A stretch of DNA of 64,000 nucleotides from Voacanga thouarsii (lineage: Eukaryota; Streptophyta; Magnoliopsida; Gentianales; Apocynaceae), in NCBI GenBank assembly GCA_026120185.1, contig JANUWF010001176.1, positions 6,705,501-6,769,500 of the forward strand. Reading direction: 5' to 3'. Within the stretch, counting starts at the first letter, position 1, and the number at the start of each line of letters is the position of its first letter. The notes under the pieces were generated by a model that had not been told where the DNA came from, did not search any database, and saw only the letters and a program-made list of their open reading frames with translations. This document shows positions 1 to 10,624 of this stretch, piece by piece. The position numbers and the translations under genes are program-made.

Positions 1-567
1 AAGATTGATCAACTTAGAAATGGTGGACTCAATCTTATTCATCTGCTAGTTAATCACAAATTGTGAGAAACTATTAGGCAAAGATTGTATAATTAAGTCA
101 ATACTTAAGTCATGGTCCATTGCGAACCCGAGAGATCCAAGCTTCTCTATTAAGCCCAGCATCTTCAGCCCATGAGTGGCCACAAAAGAACCCTCTGCCA
201 TTTTGCAATAGAATAGTTGCTTCGAGATCTCGTATCTCTCAGTTCTGGCTTAGACGTCAAACAGCTCTCGAAGATGTAGTATAATCGATTGAGCATCTAT
301 ATGCTCGTACTGTTTTTGCAGCTCGGGAGTCATAGATGCCAGCATAATACATGATGTTGTATCACTATCCTCCTTGTGCCTTTTTTTTATAGCATGCTCA
401 TCAGCATGAGCATCTTGAGCTGGTGGTGGCGGAATAGGAACATCTAGCACGTAGAGCAACTTTTTCGATTGGAGAACGATTCTCAAATTTCTATACCAGT
501 CGAGATAGTTTGATTCGTTTAACTTGTTGGTTTTCCAGATGCTACGTAGGTTTAGGTTTGTTGATAT
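1..567 (-). pseudogene. gag: Copia family-A gag (N-terminal part), degenerate
   Basis: Gag would form the cytoplasmic virus-like particle that packages element RNA. The frame is open from 567 to 250. It matches the gag at 35940, including LNLRSIW, NYLDWYRNL, KLLYVLD and CIMLASMTPELQ. The start codon that is ATG in the copy at 35940 is ATA here (565-567), and a TAA at 250-252 stops the frame after the HLRELFDV segment. Homology continues in frame beyond the stop to the window edge, with a further stop in the segment equal to VINYQMNKIE. With start loss and stops this copy cannot make full-length Gag. Confidence 0.85.
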
Positions 568-2382
568 GAAGCAAGTGTCCTAGATGTAAAGATAGAGAGG
601 ATTAGCTACTGTATATGCACATGAAATGCAAATAATTAGGACTTTAATTAAAAGCATTTTTACTCCACTATTTTACTCAAACCAATAGCCTCCACTACTA
701 ATTCGGGAAAGCCCGTTGGAAGCTTTCCTAGTGGACCGGTATCCAAATTCCTCAAGAATAACCTTGGGTTTGCTCAACAAGCCACCCTTGAGTTCATTGG
801 TAGGAATCTAATACCAATTACATCGTATGTAACTACCAGATCATTGGGTGATTAACAACTTTTAATCTTAAAGCCTTTTGGGCTACCCCAACCTTTCCTC
901 TAAATTTCTTTATGCTTGAGTTTGCCCAACCAGGATAAAGAATTTAGTTAAACCCGTCCCATTAATCAGGAATTTAATTCCATAGCTTGAATATGCCCGA
1001 TGTCGAGTAGGCTTAGGTTTGTCTAACAACCTAGTCTCGAAAAATGACTCTCATTCTTACTATATTAACGGAAGGAATTAGGTTAAATATTAATTGAGGG
1101 ATTTGTTCCTTTTAGTGATTTCAATAAATGACATACATAAAAATCAATAAATCACATAATTGATAATCATAATAATAAAGCGATTACATGGTATGGTTAT
1201 GGACTTTACCCTAAATTAATTTCTTTGAGCCATAAAAGAAATTAATATAGTTAACCCTATGTGTTTATGCATGATTTAAGTAGAATGTCTTACCTTCTCA
1301 CCTTGTTTTGGTTGCCATCTCCAAAATAGAATAATTCTACTCCTATCTAACCTATGTAAACTAATAACATAATTTTCTAAAGCGAGAAAACCTCGAGTTA
1401 CATTCGAGGGGAGTTAGATAAGAAGAGAATTGCACAAGAATTTCAGAGAAGGTAAGACACACAGGCCCTATTTCATAAAAAAAATCAAAACTGTAAAATG
1501 CATGAACAGATATAATTGGTTTTAGTCTATAACCATCCACTATGCCAATAATTATGCTTAAACAAAATAAACATATAATTTTTATTATTTCAAAATCACT
1601 ATTTTGGAAAAGTAAAACAAATTCTAAAATTAATTTTTTAGAAAAATACATTAATTTTAAAATTTTCAAAATCATTATTTTGAAAAATAAAATTGTTTGT
1701 CTCAAAACTAATTTTGAGAAAATGCTTTTGGGTCTCGTCTCTCATCAAATGAGATTTTTCCTTTCAAAATTCTATTTCAATTTTTTTTTAATTGCTGGAA
1801 CGTAGCGATACAGTGCAGAACCGGTGCCGGTTAGAAGCCCGAGGTAGCGCCAGCTCCAGTCTAGTTTTAAGAAAATTTTTCCAAAAACGATTTCTGGACG
1901 TCGCGAAACAGTACGGAACCGACGTCGGCTAGGAGCCAGAGCCGACGTCGTCTGTAGTCAGGAAGAGGCGGCGATTTTCAGAAATTTTTCTAAAAACAAT
2001 TTCTGGAGCCCTTATCCTCTGCAATAGTTTAGTGAAAACAATTCTCAACAGAATTTTTTGTTTTGAAGCTCAAAACAACAACCAATTTGTTAGTTTAAAC
2101 AAAACAAAACAGAACAGAAAATTAAATTCACAAGATGAAACGGAAGGCAACAAACATGTTCAAGAAAACGTTTTTCTGTAAAAACCTTTCAGTACATAAA
2201 GAAAACATTTTTCTAAATATGTTGTAACTATTACACAAGCATATTGTGCTACGGACCTAACCCATAATGCTCGAAACAATTTTGACTCATGTGAAAACAA
2301 TTTTCACACTGAACAAAGACATACACAATTACATGAAACAGCTTTCATGCAAGAAACACTGTCTGCAAACCACACATAGCAA
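568..2382 (-). other. Family-A 5' leader (non-coding)
   Basis: A 1.8-kb untranslated leader lies between the PBS and gag, matching those at 24910-26799 and 34135-35939. Two parts stand out. At about 1795-1990 there is a GC-rich block of two imperfect units with CCGGTGCCGG and GACGTCGGC-type palindromes. At about 700-1030 there are several short stem-loops of the TTGGGCAAACCCAA kind. A family member at 34135 has only one GC-rich unit. I see no conserved ORF. Open frames across 1361-1805 on both strands are chance frames in this leader. Confidence 0.75.
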
Positions 2383-2395
2383 GGCTCTGATACCA
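2383..2395 (-). other. Primer-binding site (initiator tRNA-Met type)
   Basis: On the minus strand the sequence TGGTATCAGAGCC follows the LTR end CCCAACA after one spacer base. This is the classic complement of the 3' end of plant initiator methionine tRNA, used to prime minus-strand cDNA in copia elements. The same site occurs at 24897 and 34122. Confidence 0.9.
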
Positions 2396-2423
2396 CTGTT
2401 GGGTATCTCACACATATAATATA

Positions 2424-5400
2424 TGTAACAGCCCCCTACTACGTACCCTAAAAGGGTGGGGATGTCTCCCCGTCCCGAGGATAAGGGGTCTTTAAAACGA
2501 GGTACATAATATAAAGATAACCTAAAGAAATCAAACTTAGATAAATAAAGGAAAACTCTTATTATATCTGGCTCAAACTGAAGCAAAGCTAAACAAAAGC
2601 AGACATCGGTTCCAAAAGCGTAAATCAACAATTACCTCTCAAAACATAATGAAAATAACAAAAACTCCAACTATTACACATCCCGCTAACTCAACAGTAT
2701 CAATCTCCTAAAAACATGATATAAAATAGTGTGAGATTAACATCTCTGTAAGTCCTGTGTGTGCACATGGTACTTTAAACAGTTCGTGTATGCATAACTG
2801 AAAACATTTGTAGAAATATTTGGCAAGTCATAAATAATTTCTCTTCGCAAGGAGTGGAGTTTCCTCATTGTCACACTTTGTACAAAATAAATCATCCACT
2901 CAAATAAACAGTCATGGTGCCACACTTTGAGCCCCATGATAAGAAAACGGTCAAGGTACCACACTTTGTGCACCTTGACAGGATCAGATTACCACACTTT
3001 GGGCGTTCTGATCAAAGGTGGGTGTACGGCCCACCGAGTGAGATACTCCTCCATCTCTACGCCCAACAAAACCATCCGAGTGTCCATGCCGAGAAAATAA
3101 TACCTTACCAGGTAAAAATGCTAGCTCGGACCGGCCTGACCAACCAATAATGTCGCCTTTTCAAGCAGAACTTATCTTCTGGAGGTGGCCGCCTGCCAGA
3201 AGACTCACTCACGCCCTCCAAGACTAGTATTGTTAGCCTACCCTTATTGAGTACTCAACGAATATATCCATCAATTCCTGATTCACAATGATTCCATATC
3301 TTGGCTTTGTAAAACGTAATTTTCCTTAAAAAGAGTTTTCTAAAATATTTAAGAGAAAAAATAGTTCTTGATAAAGGTGTTAGTTTGACAAAACCATTTA
3401 GAGAATACATATCCACGTTTACATCCCAAATAATCATAAATCAACAATAGCTTTACAAAGCTTTACAACATTCGACTTGCCACCACAAGCATTTAAAAAA
3501 AGAGTTTTATGCAAGGACTTACTTGATATACCTCAGATAAACAAGATAAAAATCAACTGCTTGCTTCCTTCAAATAACCTCCTGCTCTAGAATCACATAA
3601 TATCATGATCAGGGTCTCAATCGATTCAAGCATGCATTTAAACTCATTTATTCCCATAACAACTCATAATCCATTATCTAACTTCAAATAAATCACCCAT
3701 TCCTTAAAGTACATACACCATGACCATATATCCATCAAGGATATGAATAATTTATCAAAAAATTCTTGACTTAATCATCACAATTCACATCCATCATTAT
3801 CATATCACACATAGCATCACTATCTATTGAACATGCTTGATACGATACTCATCTCAAAATATTTATCTATCCTAGCTTCAACATCAAGGGTAAGAATTCC
3901 TTTACCTTACAACCAGTGGATTAACAAGATCTCGATACTCCTATGGTGATCGTCCCGAGTTCGTTTGAGAAGAAGAGAAAAGCTGCATTCTTTGCTCTTC
4001 TTGACCGAAAGTTAAGAAAGAAAGGTGAGATCAGCCCTTATATGGCGTGGTTCAAGAGAAGAAAAAGAGAAGAATCAATGGAAGAAAGGAATCGAGAGGT
4101 TGAGAGGATTTTTGCTTACCTTAAGGTGCGTTTGATTTTTTGCCAGGGATTGCTCTTGTGTTTTTCGAAATTTGTAGGAGAGAGTTTGCTGGAATTTTCG
4201 TGCAGCAAAGAGGGAGTGGATGGCTAACTTGGTTTAGGGTTAGGAGAGTTTGATTTAGGGTTGGAAGTTGATGTTATGAAGGTCTCCTAACAGCTCTAAA
4301 CTTCCTTGGCAGCAAGGCCGAAAATCTGGCAACTTACTGTACCTGATTGCTGGCTGAAATTCAGAGAGGTTAAGGGGAGAAAAATAATCTGGAATTACTC
4401 TCCTAGGCTGGCCAAAATAGTGCTCAAGGATAGGGTTGTGCGTGTTCAGGTTTTTGTCCAAAACTAGAAGAAGTTTGAGTGGGTTTTGTCAACTAAAAAT
4501 TCTGTGCAAGAAGGGTGTGTGTGCTGTGCGAAAATTACTGAACAAAAGAGGGAAAATTCTGGGCTGTTTTGGTTGTTGTTCTGCAGCAAATCAGAGAGGA
4601 AAAGTGAAAGTTTTAGGTGTTGTAAATTGGCTTAATCAACAAGGTGTTTTGGTATGTCTTGGAGTGCAAGATTTCGTGCAGAACAATATGTGTAAAGTTG
4701 ATCGAAATTCTGTGCACAAGCTGGCCGAAATTCTGGAAATTGAAGGGGATAAAAATCTGATTTGTGTAGCTAAAGTAATCTGAATTGGTGAGAGGTGTTT
4801 TAGGTGATTTGAGCTAGGTTTAGAAGAGTTTGGATGCCCTTAGGAGTGCAGGATTTTCATGCAGCTTGTGCATGCACAAGGCTGACCGAAAATCTGCAAG
4901 ATATAAGGAACAAAATCTGATTTGTTTAGGATTAGAATAAAACCTTATTTGCAAGAAGATTTAGGATAAGATTCCCTACTCTTGGAAGAGTTTGTGTTGA
5001 GCTAGGAGTGCTCCAAGGGTGGTGACACAAAGCTGGAAAATTTTCCAGATTTTCTGCTAGGGTTCTAAGTTCAAAATCAACAAGATATTTTGCTAGGAAA
5101 ATAACAAACTAATTCAAGCTAACTAATATAAAATCTAATTAGATAAAGATAAGCTGGAATTTAATTATTCTAGCTAAGGTTTTTGAAAATTAAAGAGGAT
5201 AAAAGCTGAAATAAAATTTAGTCTTTATCATTATCAAAAATCCTTGAATTTAGGAGATAAATATGGAGACTTATCCCCTAAGAAGATGGCACTGAAATTC
5301 ACAAGGATGGCTAGGGTTTTTCAGCCAAGGCATGAAGAAACCTAGAAAAAGAATTCAAAAAGAAAGTTAAGATTCGCAAGAGGTAAGATTCGAACTCGAG

Positions 5401-5707
5401 TCACCAAGAGATAATTACCAAACCTAACTGCTATTCCAAATCAACTTCGATGTTAACATATCTCTAAGAAATTCTTTTCACCTTAGTTCTCATCCCTCCA
5501 TTTCCTCAACTAAATTTTTCCCAAAACAATTTCTAATTAATGCAACAACACAATTATTTCCCTCAAATAAATTAATGCAAGAGCAACCTTGAAAATCACA
5601 TGCACCCATGCAAGCATAAATTTAAAATATCACATGAAATATAAAATGCTATGCAATGCATGACTTTTTCCCCATAGGTCAACAATGGTTTTGGGCGGGG
5701 TATTACA
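2424..5707 (-). mobile_element. Solo LTR of chromovirus-type Ty3/gypsy element
   Basis: On the minus strand it begins TGTAATACCCC and ends CTGTTACA. It is the same type as the LTR at 38798-43097: both open with a TGTRA-ACCCC-like start, share a tRNA-like box about 260 bp inside, and close with a homologous segment around CGACATCCCC. The flanks are ATATA (2419-2423) and ATAGA (5708-5712), a 5-bp target duplication with one mismatch. At 3284 bp it is long for an LTR. No internal coding region remains, so it arose by LTR-LTR recombination. Open frames at 3943-4227 and 4436-4783 look fortuitous. Confidence 0.85.
5357..5445 (-). promoter_or_regulatory. tRNA-like Pol III A/B-box cassette in chromovirus LTR
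   Basis: On the minus strand an A-box-like TTGGAATAGCAGTTAGG (5439-5423) is followed 42 bases later by a near-perfect B box, GAGTTCGAATC (5397-5387), and then by a T5 run (5361-5357) about 26 bases downstream. Start-to-start spacing of 42 matches a tRNA without intron. It lies about 265 bp inside the LTR in sense direction, the same place as the cassette at 39042. A buried tRNA-derived SINE head is the alternative reading. I cannot show transcription. Confidence 0.5.
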
Positions 5708-6034
5708 ATAGATGGCATAACGGAAAGAAAAAGAACGAGATACCAACCCAGGATCTGCATATGTGTGGAAAACAAGACATAAAGAAAACAAAGGTAACAG
5801 CTTTACCTTTCTTTGAGCGTTTGAAAAATAAAATTTTTTCTTCTTCAAGTCGAGGTGCGATCCAACAATCCTCTTGATCAAACTCCACAAGAGTTAAACG
5901 TCCAACCACTATAATCACAGTGTGTGATTATCTCTAACAAAAATTCACATGGAGGATGACACTCAAGTACCAAGATTTTCTGTGCTAGCAGAAAAACAAC
6001 AATGGCGGCTAGGGTTCTTCTTGTTTTTCAGAAA

Positions 6035-6037
<3 letters not shown>

Positions 6038-6083
<46 letters not shown>
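6038..6083. repeat. (GA)n / (CT)n microsatellite in family-A LTR
   Basis: An uninterrupted GA tract of about 46 bp. On the LTR sense strand it is CT and precedes a CGTTTTTCTGAAAAAC-like segment, the same context as the CT tracts at 31179 and 45475. Confidence 0.95.
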
Positions 6084-6086
<3 letters not shown>

Positions 6087-6934
6087 TGTCGTGTGTGCCC
6101 TAGGCTTTTGAGTTCTTTTCATGTGAGTTCCTCACCCTGAGGAACCGTACATATATCCTATATAATGCACGAAAAATCCTGATGAAAATCACTCCATCTG
6201 AGAATTCTAAAATAGTTAGAATTCCCTAATTGTAATTGGAAATATCAAATTCTCGCAATTAAAATTTAGACCATAAATTATAACTAATTATAATTTAGCC
6301 ACAACAATTTCTCTTTCTCGCAATTAACCCTATTATGTTATTAATCTCAAAGACGTTTAGTTGAGAGGGTCAGTAAAGGATTCACTACTCCTATAGGCAG
6401 CCCTCGATCTGGCTCCGGAGATTGGAATCAAAGCACAATACTCAGCAAACAAAGTACCTTGGAGATCTCAAGTCTAAGGATACTTGCACGTTTGCTATAT
6501 TCAGATTATATCACTAGTACTAAATAGTGATCCATGTAATTATCTCATAGCTAGGTCATCCAATGAACTTGTTCCATTAACAAGTATCCATGTGTTAACT
6601 TTGAGTATCTCAATACTCACGGATATGAGAACCACCGCCTGATCAAATCAAGAAGTCTAACATATGCTAGTTTTAACGCATTAATGATGTCCTGTCTCAT
6701 TAATACTATGACTATGGACTATTTAAGTACTAACACTATACAATGTAGTAGGAATCTCATATCGTGATCTATATCATAATTTCCTTAACACAGTGTTGTA
6801 TTAGGGACTTTATCTAACAGTTATATTACATAAAAGTAAACAAAAGAAACTGTAAGATAAATAATGCCTTTTATTAAAATAAAATATGGCATATATAACG
6901 TACAAGTGATTACCTCTAGGGTATAACACTAACA

Positions 6935-7482
6935 CTTTGTTGGGCAATCATGAAATTGCCATAGGAAGAAGTGGCTTTATGTAGATAGGATTCAGCAGCA
7001 GGCATACTTTAGTCATCATGGAGTTTGGGGATCTCATCTCCATCACATCAAAAGCCTAAGATGATGCAGACATCCAAGATTATTAGGGAAAACATCCCAT
7101 GTGGAAATATGAAGCCGTTGATCGCTAAGGACCATAACGACAGAACCGCAGTAAAAAGGTTGCGATCGAAGGCCATGTTGAAATCCGACATCATAACGAC
7201 GTCTCTAATACCCCACTGATCCCAAAGTGCTCCAAAAGTAGCGTGACAGTGATCATGCCTTTCTCTATAATTTTTCAAGGGGTGCGACCAATGGCAAAAG
7301 GAAAACGGGAGACCAACCGTGGAGAAGTCATTCTGATTCAATGGGAGGACAAAATTCTTCAGTTGGGCAAATCTCAGATGATCAACGGTAACATCTGTCG
7401 GCAATAGCCGAGGTCCTAAAGCATACAAATTCGCATCGGCTTGAACCAAAGCCAAAGAGGTGTTGTCAATTGGGATGGCCAT
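6935..7482 (-). pseudogene. Plant mobile domain (PMD) ORF, antisense in Tat-type gypsy, truncated
   Basis: The ATG at 7482 opens a 144-codon frame with blocks typical of the plant mobile domain (aminotransferase-like PMD): FSFCHWSHPLKNY, FGALWDQWGI, FDRNLFTAVLSLWS and NGFIFPHGMFSL. A TGA after DVCIILGF and another stop after PKLHDD interrupt it. Homology resumes beyond both (CDGDEIP, AAESYL) until the family-A LTR cuts it at 6935. It lies antisense, just upstream of the 3' LTR at 7803. PMD proteins occur as host genes and as cargo of transposons, and the position argues for the transposon form. No function can be claimed for this broken copy. Confidence 0.7.
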
Positions 7483-7802
7483 GGAGATTCAGAAATCATC
7501 AACAAAGGAAGTGCAAGAAATACTGTCAATTTCACAAGAGGGTTAAAAGTCTAATTGAAGAAGAATTTCTCAGAGGAAAGGAGTTCATATTAGTGAAGAA
7601 GAAGTGATGGGGACCACGGTTATTTAAAGTGAAATTTAAAGACTAGCCGTTCGCGAGTTTCAAAGCCAAGGAGTCGGAATCCTTTTACAATGATCGGGAC
7701 GCTTCGGTTGTGTCAGAAAAAGAACGACTACGAATTAAAAGAGGTACGATTTCCATCACTTCACCTGATTGCGCCATAAAGCAACGGGACTCGGAGGGCA
7801 TG

Positions 7803-8490
7803 TGTTGACGTCAACTTTAGTCGAGCTGTTGTAACGGTAATATTGAACTAATGTCGATAGGAATTTCTCCAAGCCGATGATGACATCAATTATTTTTCAG
7901 CCAATGTACTCGGTCAACATTGGAACTAGGAACCATTGAGTCAATAGACATCACCCCCATATCTCGACACGATCAGTAAAGCATTACTACCCTCAATCGC
8001 TAAAGTTGAGCCATGAAGCGAGATTTTCTCTACGTACAGATAGTCGGTTACAACACCACAACAAGCATAAAATGGGTAAGGATTCCCAGAACAAGGACAT
8101 GACCAAAAACATTCAGAAGATTACCAGTTTCAAGTTTTAATTTCCTTTTATTCTGCATTTTCTCTTGTTTTTCTTCATAGCTTCGATTAGTGTCAAGGGT
8201 TTCCTTTATTTATTGATTACCAGCTTTCTATTTCATTTTACTTTGGGTTTAAATTTCAATAATTTTGTACTTCTTTTATCAAAATCAATCGAAACACACC
8301 AACTCCAGTCCTTTATGGCTTCTGCATGCAATCTTCCTACTTTCTTGGATCCTTTCTATAGTAAGTTCAAGGAATTCACGTCTCTTAAAAGGTCCGACTC
8401 TTGCATTCATTCTTCCATCAGACTATTTATATTCATTGGAAGAGAAGCCGGTCGCCAATTTCATCGACTGTCCTTTTGTACAGCAACAAT
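7803..8490 (+). repeat. Tat-type gypsy LTR (688 bp)
   Basis: Starts TGTTGACGTC and ends CAGCAACA. It aligns along its length to 49316-50033. Shared blocks include CACCCCCATATC or its variant, the CTTTCTATAGTAAGTTCAAGGAA block and TTTATATTCATTGGAA. The two differ at many sites, so they come from old, separate insertions. Open frames over 8165-8536 are not genes. Confidence 0.8.
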
Positions 8491-9128
8491 AAGCAATGTA
8501 ATTTTCGCAACTTTTTCCAACACTTATAAACATTAAAATTAAGTTATAAAATCAAAATATAATACATATCATAAGTAAAGTTTGTCAATAATAATAGACA
8601 AAATAGAAATATATCTTATATTTTTTTTAATATGATATATTTCTTTTTAAATTAATATATATGATTTTTTAAATTTAAATTATATAATATATTATAATCA
8701 ATTATATATATATATTTATATATTTATATATATCGAGCTAGCTTGTGAGTTAAATGAATCCAACTCTAACTCAAATTAACTCATATTTCAAATGAATTAA
8801 AAATTTTGAATGACGAATTGTTTATTTAGTTCATGAGTTGAGTTCGTTGAGTTAAATATTGAATACTCATTTTCAATATTCCATGTACCTCTCAAAAGTT
8901 TATAACTTGAAAATCTTGAAGGGTAGTAGCATAGAAACATCTATATGGTCGTTGTCCTGTGTACATGTCCATATACACTCCATAACTTTCTAAATTTACT
9001 TAATTTTACTCCAAATTAACTTAAACATGCACAAAAATCATTCTCATCATCCAAAAACTCAAATAAACATTGAAATTGAAATATAAAGCTTTTAAGTATT
9101 AAATCTTACAAAAGATCAGAATACCACA

Positions 9129-9177
<49 letters not shown>

Positions 9178-9179
9178 GG
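8491..9179. other. AT-rich spacer with (TA)n microsatellite
   Basis: Very AT-rich DNA with no recognisable gene. An (AT)n tract of about 41 bp lies at 9134-9174. A stretch at 8735-8870 has repeated GAGTTAA/TTAACTCA-like words in both orientations, which could be a decayed small transposon, but no ends can be defined. Confidence 0.6.
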
Positions 9180-9600
9180 AGCTGCGAAAGCCCCTGAGAG
9201 AGCCACATGGCATTGTCCTGCGCGGCCACCTGGCACTTTAAAACCTTATCAAACTCCTAATCTTTGGAAACCATGAAACGCCTAATCTCTTCAATTAATC
9301 TATACTCCCAATCCCTTCAAACCTCTTCAAATTCACTCCCTATTAAATAATATAACTAATCAGACGAAAGTTCATTGTTCAGTACATCTGGACAGACAAA
9401 TATTTATTGGACCGTTCATCTTCAATCACATATTAAATAGTCCCCTGCAAAGACTACACACAACACAATCTTTCAGCGCTCTTGCAACTCAACTCACTAC
9501 CACTACACCTCCCTCACTGACCCCGGACCACCCCAATCCTCCACCTAGAACTCGCCTCCTCGCCTTTGGTCACAGGTCAGATCTCTCCGCATTTAGGTAT
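9180..9600 (+). promoter_or_regulatory. Possible host promoter and 5' UTR of the zinc-finger pseudogene
   Basis: The composition changes abruptly from AT repeats to moderate GC, with a TTAAATAG TATA-like word (about 9432), then a C-rich, G-poor transcript-leader-like stretch. This ends in TTTAG followed by GTATGC (about 9594-9600), a plausible exon end and splice donor. This is what a plant 5' UTR exon looks like, and it sits just upstream of the pseudogene at 9676. It is inference from composition only. Confidence 0.3.
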
Positions 9601-9675
9601 GCACTGTCTTTCTCTACTTTTAATTTACTTTCAATTTATAAATTGAAAATTTCTAATTCTTGGAAATTTTATGTT

Positions 9676-10090
9676 GCAAAAATGACTAAGTTCTACGACA
9701 CAACCATGGCATGTTCTCTTGGCATGAACGGATCCTCCAGCCTTTGTGTATCCGACAGATGCTCTGTCTGTCGAATAATCAGAAAACGGTTTCTCCATGA
9801 AGAAAGAGCTCAAAGGTGGAATAGGTGTATTCACAACCTCCACTAGTGGAAGAGCTTTTGAATCTATAGAAATCTATGAAGTTGATCCATGCATAAGAAA
9901 GGCATTGATAGTTTGCAGAGTATTTGCTGGAAGAGTGCATAGGCCTCTGGAGAACATTCAAGAAATTGCAGGGTAGACGGGGTTTAATTCCTTGCCTGGG
10001 AAAGTAGGTCTTTATTCCAATATTGAGGAACTTTATTTGCTTAATCCTAGCGCTCTTTTTCTTTGCTTTGTGGTGATCTGCAAAAACTAA
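9676..10090 (+). pseudogene. C-terminal part of a plant C2H2-type zinc-finger / PARP-like domain protein
   Basis: The translation recalls the C-terminal PARP-like domain of a plant C2H2 zinc-finger family: DTTMACSLGMNGSSSLC, CRIIRKR, then GVFTTSTSGRAFES, ALIVCRV, GRVHRPLENIQEIAG, KVGLYSNIEELYLLNP and CFVVICKN before a TAA at 10088-10090. The family's usual C-terminus ends in much the same way, so the 3' end is natural. Two lesions are visible: a one-base insertion near 9788, which shifts the frame after CRIIRKR, and an in-frame TAG after EIAG (about 9976), where relatives have Gln. The larger N-terminal part is absent. The family name is from memory of relatives; a decayed gene is certain. 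Confidence 0.7.
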
Positions 10091-10377
10091 AAAACACAAC
10101 ATGTAGGTTGAATTGTTATTAGGGATACTTTTCTTAAGGTAAAGGGCTTCTCTTGATGTTCCAAAATTTGCAAATTTGCACTTTCTGCAAATATTTTAGT
10201 TCCTGTAAAAGCTTTTGCTATTTTTGCATATGCCACCAACGTATCAAGCAAGAATCTTTCATATTTTCCTTCTGCTGGCTTCTTAATGACAAAGAACCAT
10301 TTGGTGATTTTGCCAGAAAATTTTAAACTATGTGATTTGTACGTTGGATGATTATGTTGCAGTGAGAAATTCTTCAT
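10087..10377 (-). other. Unassigned 96-codon open frame
   Basis: A minus-strand frame starts with ATG at 10377 and ends at the 3' end of the zinc-finger pseudogene. It includes GKITKWFFVIKKPAEGKYER and YAKIAKAFTGTKIF. It matches no family I recognise, has no membrane segment or clear motif, and lies in AT-rich DNA. It could be the 3' untranslated region of the pseudogene read backwards. Confidence 0.15.
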
Positions 10378-10624
10378 TATGTAGAAATTCTCTTAATCGT
10401 TATTAATTGTACTTATTATAATATGTGCTAATATTAATTTGCGTATAAAGATTCTTTTATTATGTATTTTAATATTAACACAAGTTATATCCCGTGCATT
10501 CTAAATAATAAATCTGATGTGTAACGTATGGGGTATCAACCTAATTGCTTATAAAAAGTACGCCAAAAATTTAATCTAATTACCACTTATCACTCTATGA
10601 TATAATCAGTCTCTTGCTTTGGAA
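10378..10624. other. AT-rich spacer
   Basis: I see no gene or repeat boundary here. It leads into the tandem array. Confidence 0.5.

Larger units (their letters stand above)
1..6934 (-). mobile_element. Family-A Ty1/copia element, 5' part, runs off left edge
   Basis: Read on the minus strand the order is LTR (6934 to 2397), primer-binding site, long leader, then gag up to the window edge, so pol and the 3' LTR lie outside. The LTR begins TGTTAG and ends CCCAACA, as in the other family-A copies at 23170-48213. The outer edge abuts the antisense PMD pseudogene of a Tat-type gypsy element, so family A inserted into that element. A chromovirus solo LTR later inserted into this LTR. Orientation and family are certain from the gag and LTR matches. 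The other target duplication is out of view. Confidence 0.9.
2397..6934 (-). repeat. Family-A 5' LTR, interrupted and rearranged
   Basis: The LTR runs TGTTAGTG at 6934 to CCCAACA at 2397. Removing the inserted solo LTR (2424-5707) leaves about 1254 bp, against about 1724 bp for other family-A LTRs. The roughly 470-bp shortfall maps to a rearranged spot at about 6338-6392. There two short LTR blocks lie inverted relative to their flanks and in swapped order, with the intervening LTR sequence missing. A GA/CT microsatellite lies at 6038-6083, the position where other family-A LTRs have a CT tract. Confidence 0.85.
6935..8490 (+). mobile_element. Tat-type Ty3/gypsy 3' end (antisense PMD ORF plus 3' LTR)
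   Basis: The right end is an LTR (7803-8490) of the same family as 49316-50033. A purine-rich GGGACTCGGAGGGCA ends just before it and could be the polypurine tract, which makes this the 3' LTR. The interior (6935-7802) contains only the antisense PMD frame and spacer. The rest was displaced by the family-A insertion and lies off the left edge, if present. Assignment to the Tat lineage comes from the gag, protease and RT of the related element at 49316. Confidence 0.65.

Noticed and set aside
4436..4783. 115-codon Cys-rich plus-strand frame
   Set aside because: It lies antisense within the chromovirus solo LTR, is not preserved in the other LTR at 38798, and has no recognisable domain.
8165..8536. 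123-codon hydrophobic frame
   Set aside because: It covers the 3' half of a Tat-type LTR and is not preserved in the LTR at 49316.
8735..8870. MITE or hAT-like remnant with GAGTTAA words
   Set aside because: Words occur in both orientations, but no terminal repeats or target duplication can be defined.
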